Shown here: positions 6,753-13,402 of the stretch, piece by piece
Layout: the number at the start of each line of letters is the position of its first letter
Numbering within the stretch: the stretch's first letter is position 1
Assembly (NCBI GenBank): GCA_035253505.1
Contig: DATFCC010000093.1
Location: 1 to 14,898 of the forward strand
Length of the DNA: 14,898 bases
Source: AWTP1-13 sp035253505
GTDB taxonomy: Bacteria > Pseudomonadota > Alphaproteobacteria > Rhizobiales > Hyphomicrobiaceae
Direction of reading: 5' to 3'
Made by a program: the position numbers and the translations under genes
Notes under the pieces: generated by a model
What the model saw: the letters and a program-made list of their open reading frames with translations, nothing else
Database searches by the model: none
What the model was told of the DNA's origin: nothing

Positions 6753-6761
6753 TGTGGATAA
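6753..6761 (-). promoter_or_regulatory. Single exact DnaA-box match
   Basis: TGTGGATAA is the reverse complement of TTATCCACA, the strongest DnaA box. Only one is visible and the neighbouring genes are not those usual at alphaproteobacterial origins, so this is more likely a lone DnaA site or chance than an origin. Confidence 0.25.
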
Positions 6762-6931
6762 CTCGGACGTGGCCGGCGCCCCATCCAGCGCCGATCCCTG
6801 GCCATGCCATCTCGCAACCGGCGGCTTTCCCGGCTCGGTCTATCGCGCCCGCAGTTTCTGAAACGTGATGCGCCGGGCGGGGGTGTGGGGGATCAGTGCC
6901 CTATCCGCGTGCAAAAGCTTGTGCGAGCAAA

Positions 6932-6961
6932 CGTCCGCCGGCGACGGTGCGCCAGCGGACG
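6932..6961 (-). terminator. Intrinsic-type terminator of the beta-barrel gene
   Basis: On the minus strand CGTCCGC pairs with GCGGACG (6932-6938 and 6955-6961), and an inner GGCG/CGCC stem (6940-6943, 6950-6953) closes a 6-base loop. The stem begins 29 bases after the stop codon of the outer membrane gene and is followed by TTTG. Position, length and pairing all fit a terminator, although the T-run is short. Confidence 0.65.
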
Positions 6962-6990
6962 AGGGGCAAGTGCCGCGGTGATCCGGGATC

Positions 6991-7593
6991 TCAGTTGCCG
7001 AGCTTGAAATTCAGGCCGGCGCGAAAGACGCCGATGTCGAGATCGCTGAAGGCCAGGTACTCGGCCCGCACGGACATCCGCTCGCTGATCTTGCTCTCGA
7101 GGCCCAGGCCGTAAACGAAGTCGGTTTCGGTGTCGTCCACGAAGATGCGCGGACCGCCGGGGAAGCCGGCGGTGCCCGACGCGCTGGCGATGCCGACGCC
7201 TGCAGTGCCGTAGGCCAGCAGCCCGGGGGTCAGCAGATAGCCGAAGCGGCCGCGCGCCGTTGCCATCCAATCGATGGAGGCTTTCGCGGTCGCGCCCATG
7301 AAGTGCTCGGTATGCGAGATGTCGGCGGCCGACACGTCCGCTTCCAGGCCATAGACGAAGAGGCCCGATCGCCAGTTGTAGCCGAGCTGGAACCCGCCGA
7401 CCACGCCATCGGCCGGGCCGGATTCTCCCCATCCGAGGTGGACGCCGCCGTACAGGCCTTGCCAGATCGAGGGCTGATCGAGACGGCCGTAGTAGGGGCG
7501 CCCCGGAGGGCCGTCGGCAGAGGCGGGAACGGAAACGATGAGAAGGGCAAGCACTGCCGCAAGCGTTGCCAGGCTCCTATGCAACACAACCAT
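6991..7593 (-). CDS. Outer membrane beta-barrel protein, Omp25/Omp31 type
   Basis: From the ATG at 7593 the protein has 200 residues, preceded by 'GGGGGAG' 10 bases ahead; an in-frame start at 7656 would put extra charged residues before the signal peptide. Residues 1-27 form a signal peptide: basic MVVLHR, a hydrophobic core, then 'SVPASA' before DGPP. Afterwards 'WQGLYGGVHLGWGES', 'GGFQLGYNWRSGLFVYGLEA', 'DWMATARGRFGYLLTPGLLA', 'YGTAGVG' and 'GLGLESKISERMSVRAEYLA' show the alternating strands of the eight-stranded opacity/Omp25 barrel family. In those proteins 'G.y.G...G.......' and 'r.GY..tp.lL.Y.tgG' are typical. It ends 'AGLNFKLGN' rather than in Phe. It is a surface protein of the outer membrane; no precise role can be read. 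It is monocistronic with its own terminator. Confidence 0.85.
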   Translation of the reverse strand: MVVLHRSLATLAAVLALLIVSVPASADGPPGRPYYGRLDQPSIWQGLYGGVHLGWGESGPADGVVGGFQLGYNWRSGLFVYGLEADVSAADISHTEHFMGATAKASIDWMATARGRFGYLLTPGLLAYGTAGVGIASASGTAGFPGGPRIFVDDTETDFVYGLGLESKISERMSVRAEYLAFSDLDIGVFRAGLNFKLGN

Positions 7594-7938
7594 TTCGCAG
7601 GTTCTCCCCCGATGCGCCGCGAACGCGATGTCGCGCGATTGCTTCTTGTCCCGCACTCGCGAGGGTGCGCGCCCGCTATGGCGAGCTTGTGGTGACGTTC
7701 GCGGAGCGGGGCGACGGGATTTCGGCTCCGCCCGGCCAATCGCACTGAAGAAAACATAGCTGCTTCATGGCCTTATGGTCGTCCTGCATTTTCCAGCGGT
7801 GATGAGCATTTGTGTGCCGTGGTGGACACATGGCGAGAAAAAGGGTCGCCCAGGGCAGCGTCTTCGATCGGTTCGCGTTCTGCTCGAATTCGGCAAAATG
7901 ATCAAAGGCTTCGGCCGCCGAGGGCGCGAGCCGCCGCG
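7594..7938. other. Intergenic region upstream of the beta-barrel gene
   Basis: This 345-base stretch holds the presumed promoter of the barrel gene and the 3' end of the cupin transcript. A 5-base repeat TGTGT/ACACA lies near 7810-7829. Short open frames exist on both strands but none has family features or a good start, so I see no gene here. No clear -35/-10 pair could be assigned. Confidence 0.4.
7907..7932 (-). terminator. Possible terminator of the leuC-leuD-cupin transcript
   Basis: Seven bases after the cupin stop, GGCT (7907-7910) pairs with AGCC (7929-7932) and GCC with GGC further in, with one or two unpaired bases. On the minus strand the stem is followed by TTTGATCATTTTG. The imperfect stem lowers confidence. 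Confidence 0.4.
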
Positions 7939-8292
7939 TCACGCAAGTCGGCGCGGGGCGGCAGTCTCGGCATCGCCCGTGTTCGGCGTGCCCGTCGGCT
8001 CGATCAGCAGCAGGTGCGCTTCTTCCCTTGCGACCGGGCGATGCTCGGCGCCTTTCGGGACGACGAACATCTGCCCCGGACCGAGCGTGATCGTGCGATC
8101 GCGAAGCTCGATGTCCAGCGTGCCCTTCAGCACCAGGAAGAAGTCGTCCGTGTCGTCGTGCTTGTGCCAGACGAATTCGCCCTGCACCTTCACGACCATC
8201 ACATCGCAGCCGTTGAATTGCGCGACGGTGCGGGGCGACCAGTGCTCGGTGAAGGTGGCCAGCTTCTCGGACAGGTCGATCCCGACGCTCAT
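7939..8292 (-). CDS. Small cupin-domain protein
   Basis: The 117-residue protein is a single cupin. Motif 1 is 'GEFVWHKHDDTDDFFLVLKG', with the two metal His residues of H-x-H; the usual Glu of this motif is Asp (D-D-F-F rather than D-E-L-F). Motif 2 is 'GPGQMFVVPKGAEHRPVA', with the third His. The fold should hold one metal ion. Relatives of this size include isomerases, dioxygenases and binding proteins, so the reaction is open. 'GAGGG' precedes the ATG at 8292. It lies 26 bases after leuD on the same strand and is probably the last gene of the leuC-leuD transcript. The link with the facing acid-sugar genes makes a sugar-acid isomerase role conceivable, but that is inference only. Confidence 0.85.
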   Translation of the reverse strand: MSVGIDLSEKLATFTEHWSPRTVAQFNGCDVMVVKVQGEFVWHKHDDTDDFFLVLKGTLDIELRDRTITLGPGQMFVVPKGAEHRPVAREEAHLLLIEPTGTPNTGDAETAAPRRLA

Positions 8293-8318
8293 CGGCCCTC
8301 GCTCATGATTTGCGGCTC

Positions 8319-8951
8319 TTAGGCCGATGAAGTGCCCGCAGTGTAGAGCCAGGGAAAACGCTGCCGGTCGCGGTCCTGGAAGGCGGCGATCTGGGGCTCG
8401 CGGGCGCGCGTCAGGTCGATCTGGTCGGCGCCTTTGAGCATGGCCTCGCGCAGCATGGCATCGAGCGTGAAGGAGGACTCCTTGCCGCTGGGCGAGGTGA
8501 CGATGCAGCGCTCCAGGTCGATCTTGATCTTGCCCTTGCCCTGCGTGGCCTCGACCTCGGCGGCCAGCGCTTCCACCGTCTTCGCCGGCAGGACGACGGG
8601 CAGCACGCCGTTCTGGAAGCAGTTGCTGTAGAAGATGTCGCCGAAGCTGGGCGCAATCACGCAGCGGATGCCGAACGCCTGCAAGGCCCACACCGCCGCC
8701 TCGCGCGAGCTGCCGCAGGCGAAGTTCTCGCCGCCCAGCATGATGCGCGCCTCGCGGTAGGGCGGCTTGTTGAGCACGAAGGCGGGGTCTTCGGTGCCGT
8801 CGCGCTTGTAGCGCCAGGACTCGAAGCAGTAGGGGCCCAGCTTGTCGCCTGAAAAATCGCGCAGCCGCTCGATGCGGATGATGATGTCGGTGTTGATGTT
8901 GGGGCGCAGCAGCGGCGCGGCGGGCCCTTCGAGGACGGTGAACGCTTTCAT
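8319..8951 (-). CDS. leuD: 3-isopropylmalate dehydratase small subunit-like protein (LeuD family)
   Basis: The 210-residue protein matches LeuD, the swivel subunit that completes the active site of the aconitase-type LeuCD hydro-lyase: 'NINTDIIIRIERL' near the N-terminus, 'GGENFACGSSREAAVWALQA' in the middle and 'FGDIFYSNCFQNGVLPVVL' after it. Leucine-pathway LeuD proteins usually read GSSREHAPWAL; here it is GSSREAAVWAL, and the N-terminal 'IIIRIERL' replaces the more usual 'IIPK.FL'. It may therefore act on another 2-hydroxy-dicarboxylate. The ATG at 8951 has 'GGAG' upstream. It follows leuC by 39 bases and the cupin by 26, so the three form one operon. The gene symbol is given by family, not by proven pathway. 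Confidence 0.88.
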   Translation of the reverse strand: MKAFTVLEGPAAPLLRPNINTDIIIRIERLRDFSGDKLGPYCFESWRYKRDGTEDPAFVLNKPPYREARIMLGGENFACGSSREAAVWALQAFGIRCVIAPSFGDIFYSNCFQNGVLPVVLPAKTVEALAAEVEATQGKGKIKIDLERCIVTSPSGKESSFTLDAMLREAMLKGADQIDLTRAREPQIAAFQDRDRQRFPWLYTAGTSSA

Positions 8952-8990
8952 GGCTTGCTCCGGTGATCCTGGGCGGATCGGCTCGATTTT

Positions 8991-10388
8991 TCACAGCGTG
9001 CGTACGTCGACGATGTGGCCGGCGAGCGCTGCAGCGGCGGCCATCGGCGGGCTCGCCAGGTGCGTGCGGGCACCGGGACCCTGCCGGCCGACGAAGTTGC
9101 GATTGGAGGTGGAGACGCTGCGCTGGCCGGGCGGGACCGTCTCGTTGTTCATGGCGAGGCACATGGAACAGCCGGGCTCGCGCCACTCGAAGCCGGCCTG
9201 CTTGAAGACCTGGTCCAGGCCTTCCGCTTCCGCCTGCCGCTTGACGTTCTCGGAGCCCGGCACGACCCAGGCCCGCACGGTCGAGGCGACCTGGCGCCCT
9301 TTGGCGATGGCGGCGGCCGCGCGCAGGTCGGAGATGCGGCTGTTGGTGCACGAGCCGATGAACACCCAGTCGACCGGCGTGCCGGCGATGGGCTTGCCGC
9401 CCTCGAGCCCCATGTACTCCAGAGCGGCCTGCAGGGCGGTGCGCCGGTCGGCATCGCCGACCGTCATCGGATCGGGGATGCGGGCGTCGACGCCGACGAC
9501 ATGCTCCGGGCTAGTTCCCCAGGTGATCTGCGGTGCGATGTCGGCGACGTCGATCGCCACCTCGCGATCGAAGACGGCGTCGGGATCGCTCGGCAGCGTG
9601 CGCCAGTCGGCGACGGCCGCTTCCCATGCATCGCCCTTCGGTGCGTACAGCCGGTCCTTGAGATGGGCGAAGGTGGTCTCGTCGGGGGCAATCATGCCGC
9701 ACTTGGCGCCGAGCTCGATCGACAGATTGCAGATGGTGAGCCGGCCCTCGATATCGAGGTCGCGGATGGCGCTGCCGGCGTACTCCATGGCATAGCCGGT
9801 GCCGCCGGCGGCGCCGATGACGCCGATCAGATGCAGGATCATGTCCTTCGGCGTGACGCCGACAGGGCGCTTGCCCTCGAAGGTGGCGCGCATCTTTCCG
9901 GGCCGTCGCTGCACGATGGTCTGGGTGGCGAGAACGTGGACCACCTCGCTCGAGCCGATGCCGAAGGCCAGCGCGCCCATGCCGCCGTGCGTGCAGGTGT
10001 GGCTGTCGCCGCAGACGAGCAGGGTGCCGGGAAGGGTGAGGCCCAGCTCCGGCCCGATCACGTGCACGATCCCCTGGCCGGGCTCGCCCAGATCGAAAAG
10101 GCGCACGCCCGCGGCCTTGGCGTCGACGCGCATGCTGTAGAGGCGCTGAGTCAGGGCCGGATTGGTCTCGGCCGTGCGGCCCGGCAGCGTCGAGATGACG
10201 TGATCGAAGGTGGCGAACGTGAGGTCCGGGTTTCGGACCGGCAGGCCGCGCTGCTTGAGGGCCTTGAAGGCCTCCGAACCGCCGTCGTGCATCAGGTGGC
10301 GGCTCACGTGCAGCAGCGCGTAGCCGTCGCCCATGTCGGACACGACGTGCCGGTCCCAGATCTTGTCGAAGAGCGTTTGGCCAGCCAT
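8991..10388 (-). CDS. leuC: 3-isopropylmalate dehydratase large subunit-like protein (LeuC family)
   Basis: The 465-residue protein has the size and numbering of bacterial LeuC. The three 4Fe-4S cysteines are Cys347 (GSCTNS), Cys407 and Cys410 (GCSMC), and 'CGDSHTCTHGGMGALAFGIG' is the aconitase signature. With LeuD it would isomerise a hydroxy-dicarboxylate by dehydration and rehydration, as in 2- to 3-isopropylmalate. Usually conserved parts differ: SEVVH instead of SEVEH, HGGMG instead of HGAFG, and 'NRNFVGRQGPGARTHLASP' instead of NRNFEGRQG.GGRTHLVSP. No leuA or leuB is near. The ATG at 10388 has a GAGGAGACGAGGG stretch ahead; longer in-frame starts enter the divergent promoter region. 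It faces the acid-sugar operon across 203 bases. Confidence 0.9.
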   Translation of the reverse strand: MAGQTLFDKIWDRHVVSDMGDGYALLHVSRHLMHDGGSEAFKALKQRGLPVRNPDLTFATFDHVISTLPGRTAETNPALTQRLYSMRVDAKAAGVRLFDLGEPGQGIVHVIGPELGLTLPGTLLVCGDSHTCTHGGMGALAFGIGSSEVVHVLATQTIVQRRPGKMRATFEGKRPVGVTPKDMILHLIGVIGAAGGTGYAMEYAGSAIRDLDIEGRLTICNLSIELGAKCGMIAPDETTFAHLKDRLYAPKGDAWEAAVADWRTLPSDPDAVFDREVAIDVADIAPQITWGTSPEHVVGVDARIPDPMTVGDADRRTALQAALEYMGLEGGKPIAGTPVDWVFIGSCTNSRISDLRAAAAIAKGRQVASTVRAWVVPGSENVKRQAEAEGLDQVFKQAGFEWREPGCSMCLAMNNETVPPGQRSVSTSNRNFVGRQGPGARTHLASPPMAAAAALAGHIVDVRTL

Positions 10389-10591
10389 CCCTCGTCTCCT
10401 CGTGTCGGTTTGCAGGCCGGCATCCCAGTTGCGCCGGCGCGCGCTCAAGTTGATCTTGGCAAGCCGCGGCTGCGGCCACAAGCGCGGGCCGGCACATGCC
10501 ACGCATGCGCCTAGTCCGGCGGCCCACTCGGTGGACAACCCCTGCGATCCACTGCACGATGCCGGCACGCGACGTGCAGCGGTGCGAGGCC
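10389..10591. promoter_or_regulatory. Divergent control region between leuC and the dehydrogenase gene
   Basis: These 203 bases should hold both promoters. CTGCACG (10552-10558) and CGTGCAG (10573-10579) form a perfect 7-base dyad that ends 12 bases before the dehydrogenase start, a place where a bound repressor or an RNA hairpin could block expression. GCCGGCA occurs three times (10416, 10488, 10561), 72 and 73 bases apart. No regulator gene adjoins, and the binding protein is unknown. Confidence 0.35.
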
Positions 10592-11488
10592 ATGAACAAG
10601 CCACGGGTTGGAGTGATCGGGCTCGGCTCGATGGGCGGCGGGGTGGCGAAATCGTTGCTGCGCGGCGGCTTCCCGGTGCGCGTGTGCGACGTCCGCCCGG
10701 ATGTGGTGCAGTCCCTGGTGGCCGAGGGCGCGATTGCCTGCCCGACGCCCGCGGAGCTGGGTGCGGCGTGCGATGTCGTCATCGTCCTGGTCGTCAATGC
10801 CGACCAGACCGAGAGCGTGCTGTTCGGCCCGAACGGCGCCGCCGGCGCCATGCGCAAGGGCAGCGTCCTCCTGATGAGCGTGACGGTGGCGCCGGACTAC
10901 GCGGAGAGCCTCGGGGCGCGGCTCGCCGAGCGCGGCATCCTGTTCATCGACGGGCCGGTGTCGGGCGGCGCGGCCAGGGCGGCGAGCGGCGAGATGACGG
11001 TGATGGCGGCGGGGCCGGCCGAGGCCTTTGCGCTGTGCGAGCCCGTGTTCGGTGCCATCGCCCAGAAGGTCTACCGGCTGGGTGAGACGCCGGGCACCGG
11101 CTCCAAGGTCAAGATGATCAACCAGCTCCTCGCCGGCGTGCACATTGCAGCGGCAGCCGAAGCCATGGCGCTCGGCATCAAGTCGGGCGCCGACCCCAAG
11201 GTGCTCTACGACGTAATCTGCAACAGCGCCGGCGCGTCGTGGATGTTCCAGAACCGGGTGCCGCACATCATCGCCGGCGACTACAGCCCGCGCTCGGCCG
11301 TCAACATCTTCGTCAAGGACCTCGGCATCGTATTGGAGGCGGGCAAGACCTCGATGCTGCCGCTGCCGCTGACCGCCGCCGCGCACCAGATGTTCCTCGC
11401 CGCCGCGGCGGCCGGGCACGGGCGCGAGGACGACGCCGCGGTGATCAAGACGTTTCCCGGCGTCGCGCTTCCGCAAGGGGGCCGCTGA
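10592..11488 (+). CDS. Beta-hydroxyacid dehydrogenase, L-threonate dehydrogenase (LtnD)-like
   Basis: The 298-residue NAD(P)-dependent enzyme has the Rossmann motif 'VGVIGLGSMGGGVAKSLL' at residues 6-23, the substrate segment 'DGPVSGGAARAASGEMTVMA', and the catalytic-lysine motif 'GSKVKMINQLL' with K174 and N177, as in 3-hydroxyisobutyrate and tartronate semialdehyde reductases. I chose the ATG at 10592, preceded by 'GCGAGG'; the open frame back to 10496 is not conserved-looking. Because an OtnK-type kinase and an OtnC-type aldolase follow at 2 and 4 bases, the likely substrate is a four-carbon sugar acid such as L-threonate, oxidised at C2. A related acid or glycerate semialdehyde cannot be excluded from sequence. 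No membrane or export signal is visible, so it acts in the cytoplasm. Confidence 0.88.
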   Translation: MNKPRVGVIGLGSMGGGVAKSLLRGGFPVRVCDVRPDVVQSLVAEGAIACPTPAELGAACDVVIVLVVNADQTESVLFGPNGAAGAMRKGSVLLMSVTVAPDYAESLGARLAERGILFIDGPVSGGAARAASGEMTVMAAGPAEAFALCEPVFGAIAQKVYRLGETPGTGSKVKMINQLLAGVHIAAAAEAMALGIKSGADPKVLYDVICNSAGASWMFQNRVPHIIAGDYSPRSAVNIFVKDLGIVLEAGKTSMLPLPLTAAAHQMFLAAAAAGHGREDDAAVIKTFPGVALPQGGR

Positions 11489-11490
11489 CC

Positions 11491-12750
11491 ATGCTGCTCG
11501 GCTGCATCGCCGACGATTTCACCGGCGCCACCGACCTCGCCAACATGCTGGTGCGCGGCGGCATGCGCACCATCCAGACGATCGGCGTGCCGGCCAGGCC
11601 GCTCGGCGAGGAGGTGGATGCAGTGGTGGTGGCGCTGAAGTCGCGCACCATTGCGCCGGCGGAGGCCGTGTCGCAGTCCCTCGCGGCGCTCGCCTGGCTG
11701 AAGAAGGCCGGCTGCCGGCAGATCTACTTCAAGTACTGCTCGACCTTCGACTCCACTCCCAGGGGCAATATCGGCCCCGTGACGGATGCGCTGATGGATG
11801 CGCTGAAGGCCGATTTCACCATCGCCTGCCCGGCGTTTCCCGAAGCCGGCCGCACGATCTGCCGCGGGTACCTGTTCGTCGGCGACGTGCTGCTGTCGGA
11901 ATCGGGCATGAAGGACCATCCCCTCACGCCCATGACGGATGCCAACCTGGTGCGCGTGCTGCAGGCCCAGACGCAGCGCAAGGTGGGGCTCGTGCGCTAC
12001 GACACGCTGGCGCAGGGGCCGGGCGCGCTACGCGAGCGGATTGCGGCGCTCAAGGCGGAGGGCGTCGCCATCGCCATCGTCGATGTGCTGAGCGAGAAGG
12101 ATCTCGTCACCATCGCCGAGGGCTGCGAGGACATGGCCCTCGTGACCGCCGGCTCCGGTGTCGGTCTGGGCATCGCGCTCGACCATCGCCGCGCGGGCCG
12201 GCTGGCACACGCAGCGACGGCGGCGGCGCTGCCGCGGGTATCGGGCTCCGCCGCGGTGCTGTCGGGAAGCTGCTCCGTCGCCACCAACGGGCAGGTCGCC
12301 CATTGGGTGCGCACGCGGCCCGCGTTCCGCATCGATCCGCTGAAGCTGGCGGCTGGCCAGCCGGTGGCGCGCGAGGCGCTGGCGTGGGCATTGCCGCAGT
12401 TGCCCGGCGGGCCGGTGCTGGTCTATGCGACGGCAAGCCCGCAGGATGTGAAGGCGGTGCAGGGCGAGCTCGGCGCCGAGCGGGCCGGCCATCTCGTCGA
12501 GCAGGCGCTGGCGGAGATCGCCAAAGGCCTCGTCGCAGCCGGCGTTCGCAAGCTGATCGTCGCCGGTGGGGAGACCGCCGGCGCCGTGGTGGGCGCCCTC
12601 GGCATCGCCGCCCTGCGCATCGGCCCGCAGATCGATCCCGGAGTGCCTTGGACCGAAAGCCTCGACCAGGAGCCGATCGCCCTGGCTCTCAAGTCCGGCA
12701 ACTTCGGCAGCGCGGACTTTTTCGTCAAGGCATTGGCGCAACTGGAGTAG
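11491..12750 (+). CDS. otnK: Four-carbon acid sugar kinase (DUF1537), 3-oxo-tetronate kinase OtnK type
   Basis: The 419-residue protein opens with 'CIADDFTGATDLANMLVRGG' (residues 5-24), the substrate-binding signature of the DUF1537 kinases, and has 'FKYCSTFDSTPRGNIGPVTD' after it. The C-terminal nucleotide-binding half shows 'VAGGETAGAVVGALG' near residues 357-371, matching the GGeT motif that binds ATP phosphates. Known members phosphorylate 3-oxo-tetronate at O4, or related acids (D-threonate, D-erythronate, 3-oxo-isoapionate). The gene lies 2 bases after the dehydrogenase stop, with 'AAGGGGG' as ribosome site inside the upstream gene, so the two are coupled. The OtnC-type aldolase next door supports the 3-oxo-tetronate assignment over the other substrates. 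Confidence 0.9.
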   Translation: MLLGCIADDFTGATDLANMLVRGGMRTIQTIGVPARPLGEEVDAVVVALKSRTIAPAEAVSQSLAALAWLKKAGCRQIYFKYCSTFDSTPRGNIGPVTDALMDALKADFTIACPAFPEAGRTICRGYLFVGDVLLSESGMKDHPLTPMTDANLVRVLQAQTQRKVGLVRYDTLAQGPGALRERIAALKAEGVAIAIVDVLSEKDLVTIAEGCEDMALVTAGSGVGLGIALDHRRAGRLAHAATAAALPRVSGSAAVLSGSCSVATNGQVAHWVRTRPAFRIDPLKLAAGQPVAREALAWALPQLPGGPVLVYATASPQDVKAVQGELGAERAGHLVEQALAEIAKGLVAAGVRKLIVAGGETAGAVVGALGIAALRIGPQIDPGVPWTESLDQEPIALALKSGNFGSADFFVKALAQLE

Positions 12751-12754
12751 GCGC

Positions 12755-13390
12755 ATGCAGGAGAGCGCGCTGCGGGAGGAGATTTGCGTGCTCGGCCGGT
12801 CGATTTTCGAGCGCGGGCTGACCCATGGCTCGACCGGGAACATCTCGGCGCGTTGCGGGGACGGCTGGCTGCTGACGCCGACCGGCTCCAATCTCGGCCG
12901 GCTCGATCCGGCGCGCCTGTCGAAGCTCGATTGGAACGGCAGGCTGATCTCGGGCGATCCGCCGTCCAAGGAGAATTTTCTGCATCTCGCCATGTACCAG
13001 GAGCGGGAGCAGAGCGGGGCCGTCATCCACCTGCATGCGACCCACTCCGTCGCCGTGTCCGTGATCGAGGGACTGGACGCCAACGACCTGCTGCCGCCGC
13101 TGACCGCCTACTACGTCATGCGCATCGGCACCTTGCCGCTGGTGCCATACTACGCGCCGGGTGACCTGGGTCTGGCGGAAGCGGTGCGGGGCTATGCCGG
13201 CAGGCATCACGCCATGCTGCTGGCCAACCACGGGCCGGTGGTCGCCGGCTCGAGCCTGGCGGCGGCGGCCGATGCGGTGGAGGAGCTGGAGGCGACGGCG
13301 AAGCTCTTCCTGCTGCTGCAGGGCCGGCGCGTGCGCCCCCTGACGCCAGAGCAGGTGGCCGAGATCAGGAGGCGCTATCCCGCCGGGTGA
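12755..13390 (+). CDS. otnC: Class II aldolase, 3-oxo-tetronate 4-phosphate decarboxylase (OtnC)-like
   Basis: The 211-residue protein belongs to the FucA/AraD zinc aldolase fold. 'GLTHGSTGNISAR' and 'LLTPTGSNLGRL' bind phosphate; E73 (in 'PSKENFLH') is the acid/base position; H92 and H94 ('HLHATHS') and H159 ('ANHGP') are the metal ligands, all close to the numbering in FucA. In the OtnC branch the enzyme decarboxylates 3-oxo-tetronate 4-phosphate to dihydroxyacetone phosphate, which enters glycolysis. The ATG sits 4 bases after the kinase stop with 'GGAG' inside the kinase end, so it closes a tight three-gene operon. A fuculose- or ribulose-phosphate aldolase role is less likely because of the kinase partner. 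The gene ends 12 bases from the convergent neighbour with no visible terminator. Confidence 0.87.
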   Translation: MQESALREEICVLGRSIFERGLTHGSTGNISARCGDGWLLTPTGSNLGRLDPARLSKLDWNGRLISGDPPSKENFLHLAMYQEREQSGAVIHLHATHSVAVSVIEGLDANDLLPPLTAYYVMRIGTLPLVPYYAPGDLGLAEAVRGYAGRHHAMLLANHGPVVAGSSLAAAADAVEELEATAKLFLLLQGRRVRPLTPEQVAEIRRRYPAG

Positions 13391-13402
13391 GACGGTGGGC
13401 GC

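Larger units (their letters stand above)
6565..6990. other. Gene-free region with hairpins, dyads, an AT-rich patch and a DnaA-box match
   Basis: No credible gene lies between the two stops. Besides the hairpins at 6574-6594, 6633-6660 and 6932-6961, there is a perfect 8-base dyad CTATGCGC/GCGCATAG (6673-6694), an AT-rich patch at 6690-6715 with a GATATA/TATATC dyad (6705-6731), and TGTGGATAA at 6753-6761, the exact complement of the consensus DnaA box TTATCCACA. The stretch from 6762 to 6931 shows nothing I can assign. Confidence 0.5.

Noticed and set aside
6753..6761. A replication origin
   Set aside because: Only one DnaA box is visible and none of the genes usual at such origins is near, so an origin call is not supported.
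6804..7007. A 67-codon plus-strand frame in the gene-free region
   Set aside because: It is Arg-rich without a motif, runs through the barrel-gene terminator and into that gene's 3' end.
7676..7942. An 88-codon minus-strand frame between the cupin and the barrel gene
   Set aside because: There is no ribosome site, no family resemblance, and it runs through the proposed cupin terminator.
9015..10514. A 499-codon plus-strand frame opposite leuC
   Set aside because: LeuC on the minus strand keeps all catalytic cysteines and family motifs; the opposite frame shows none.
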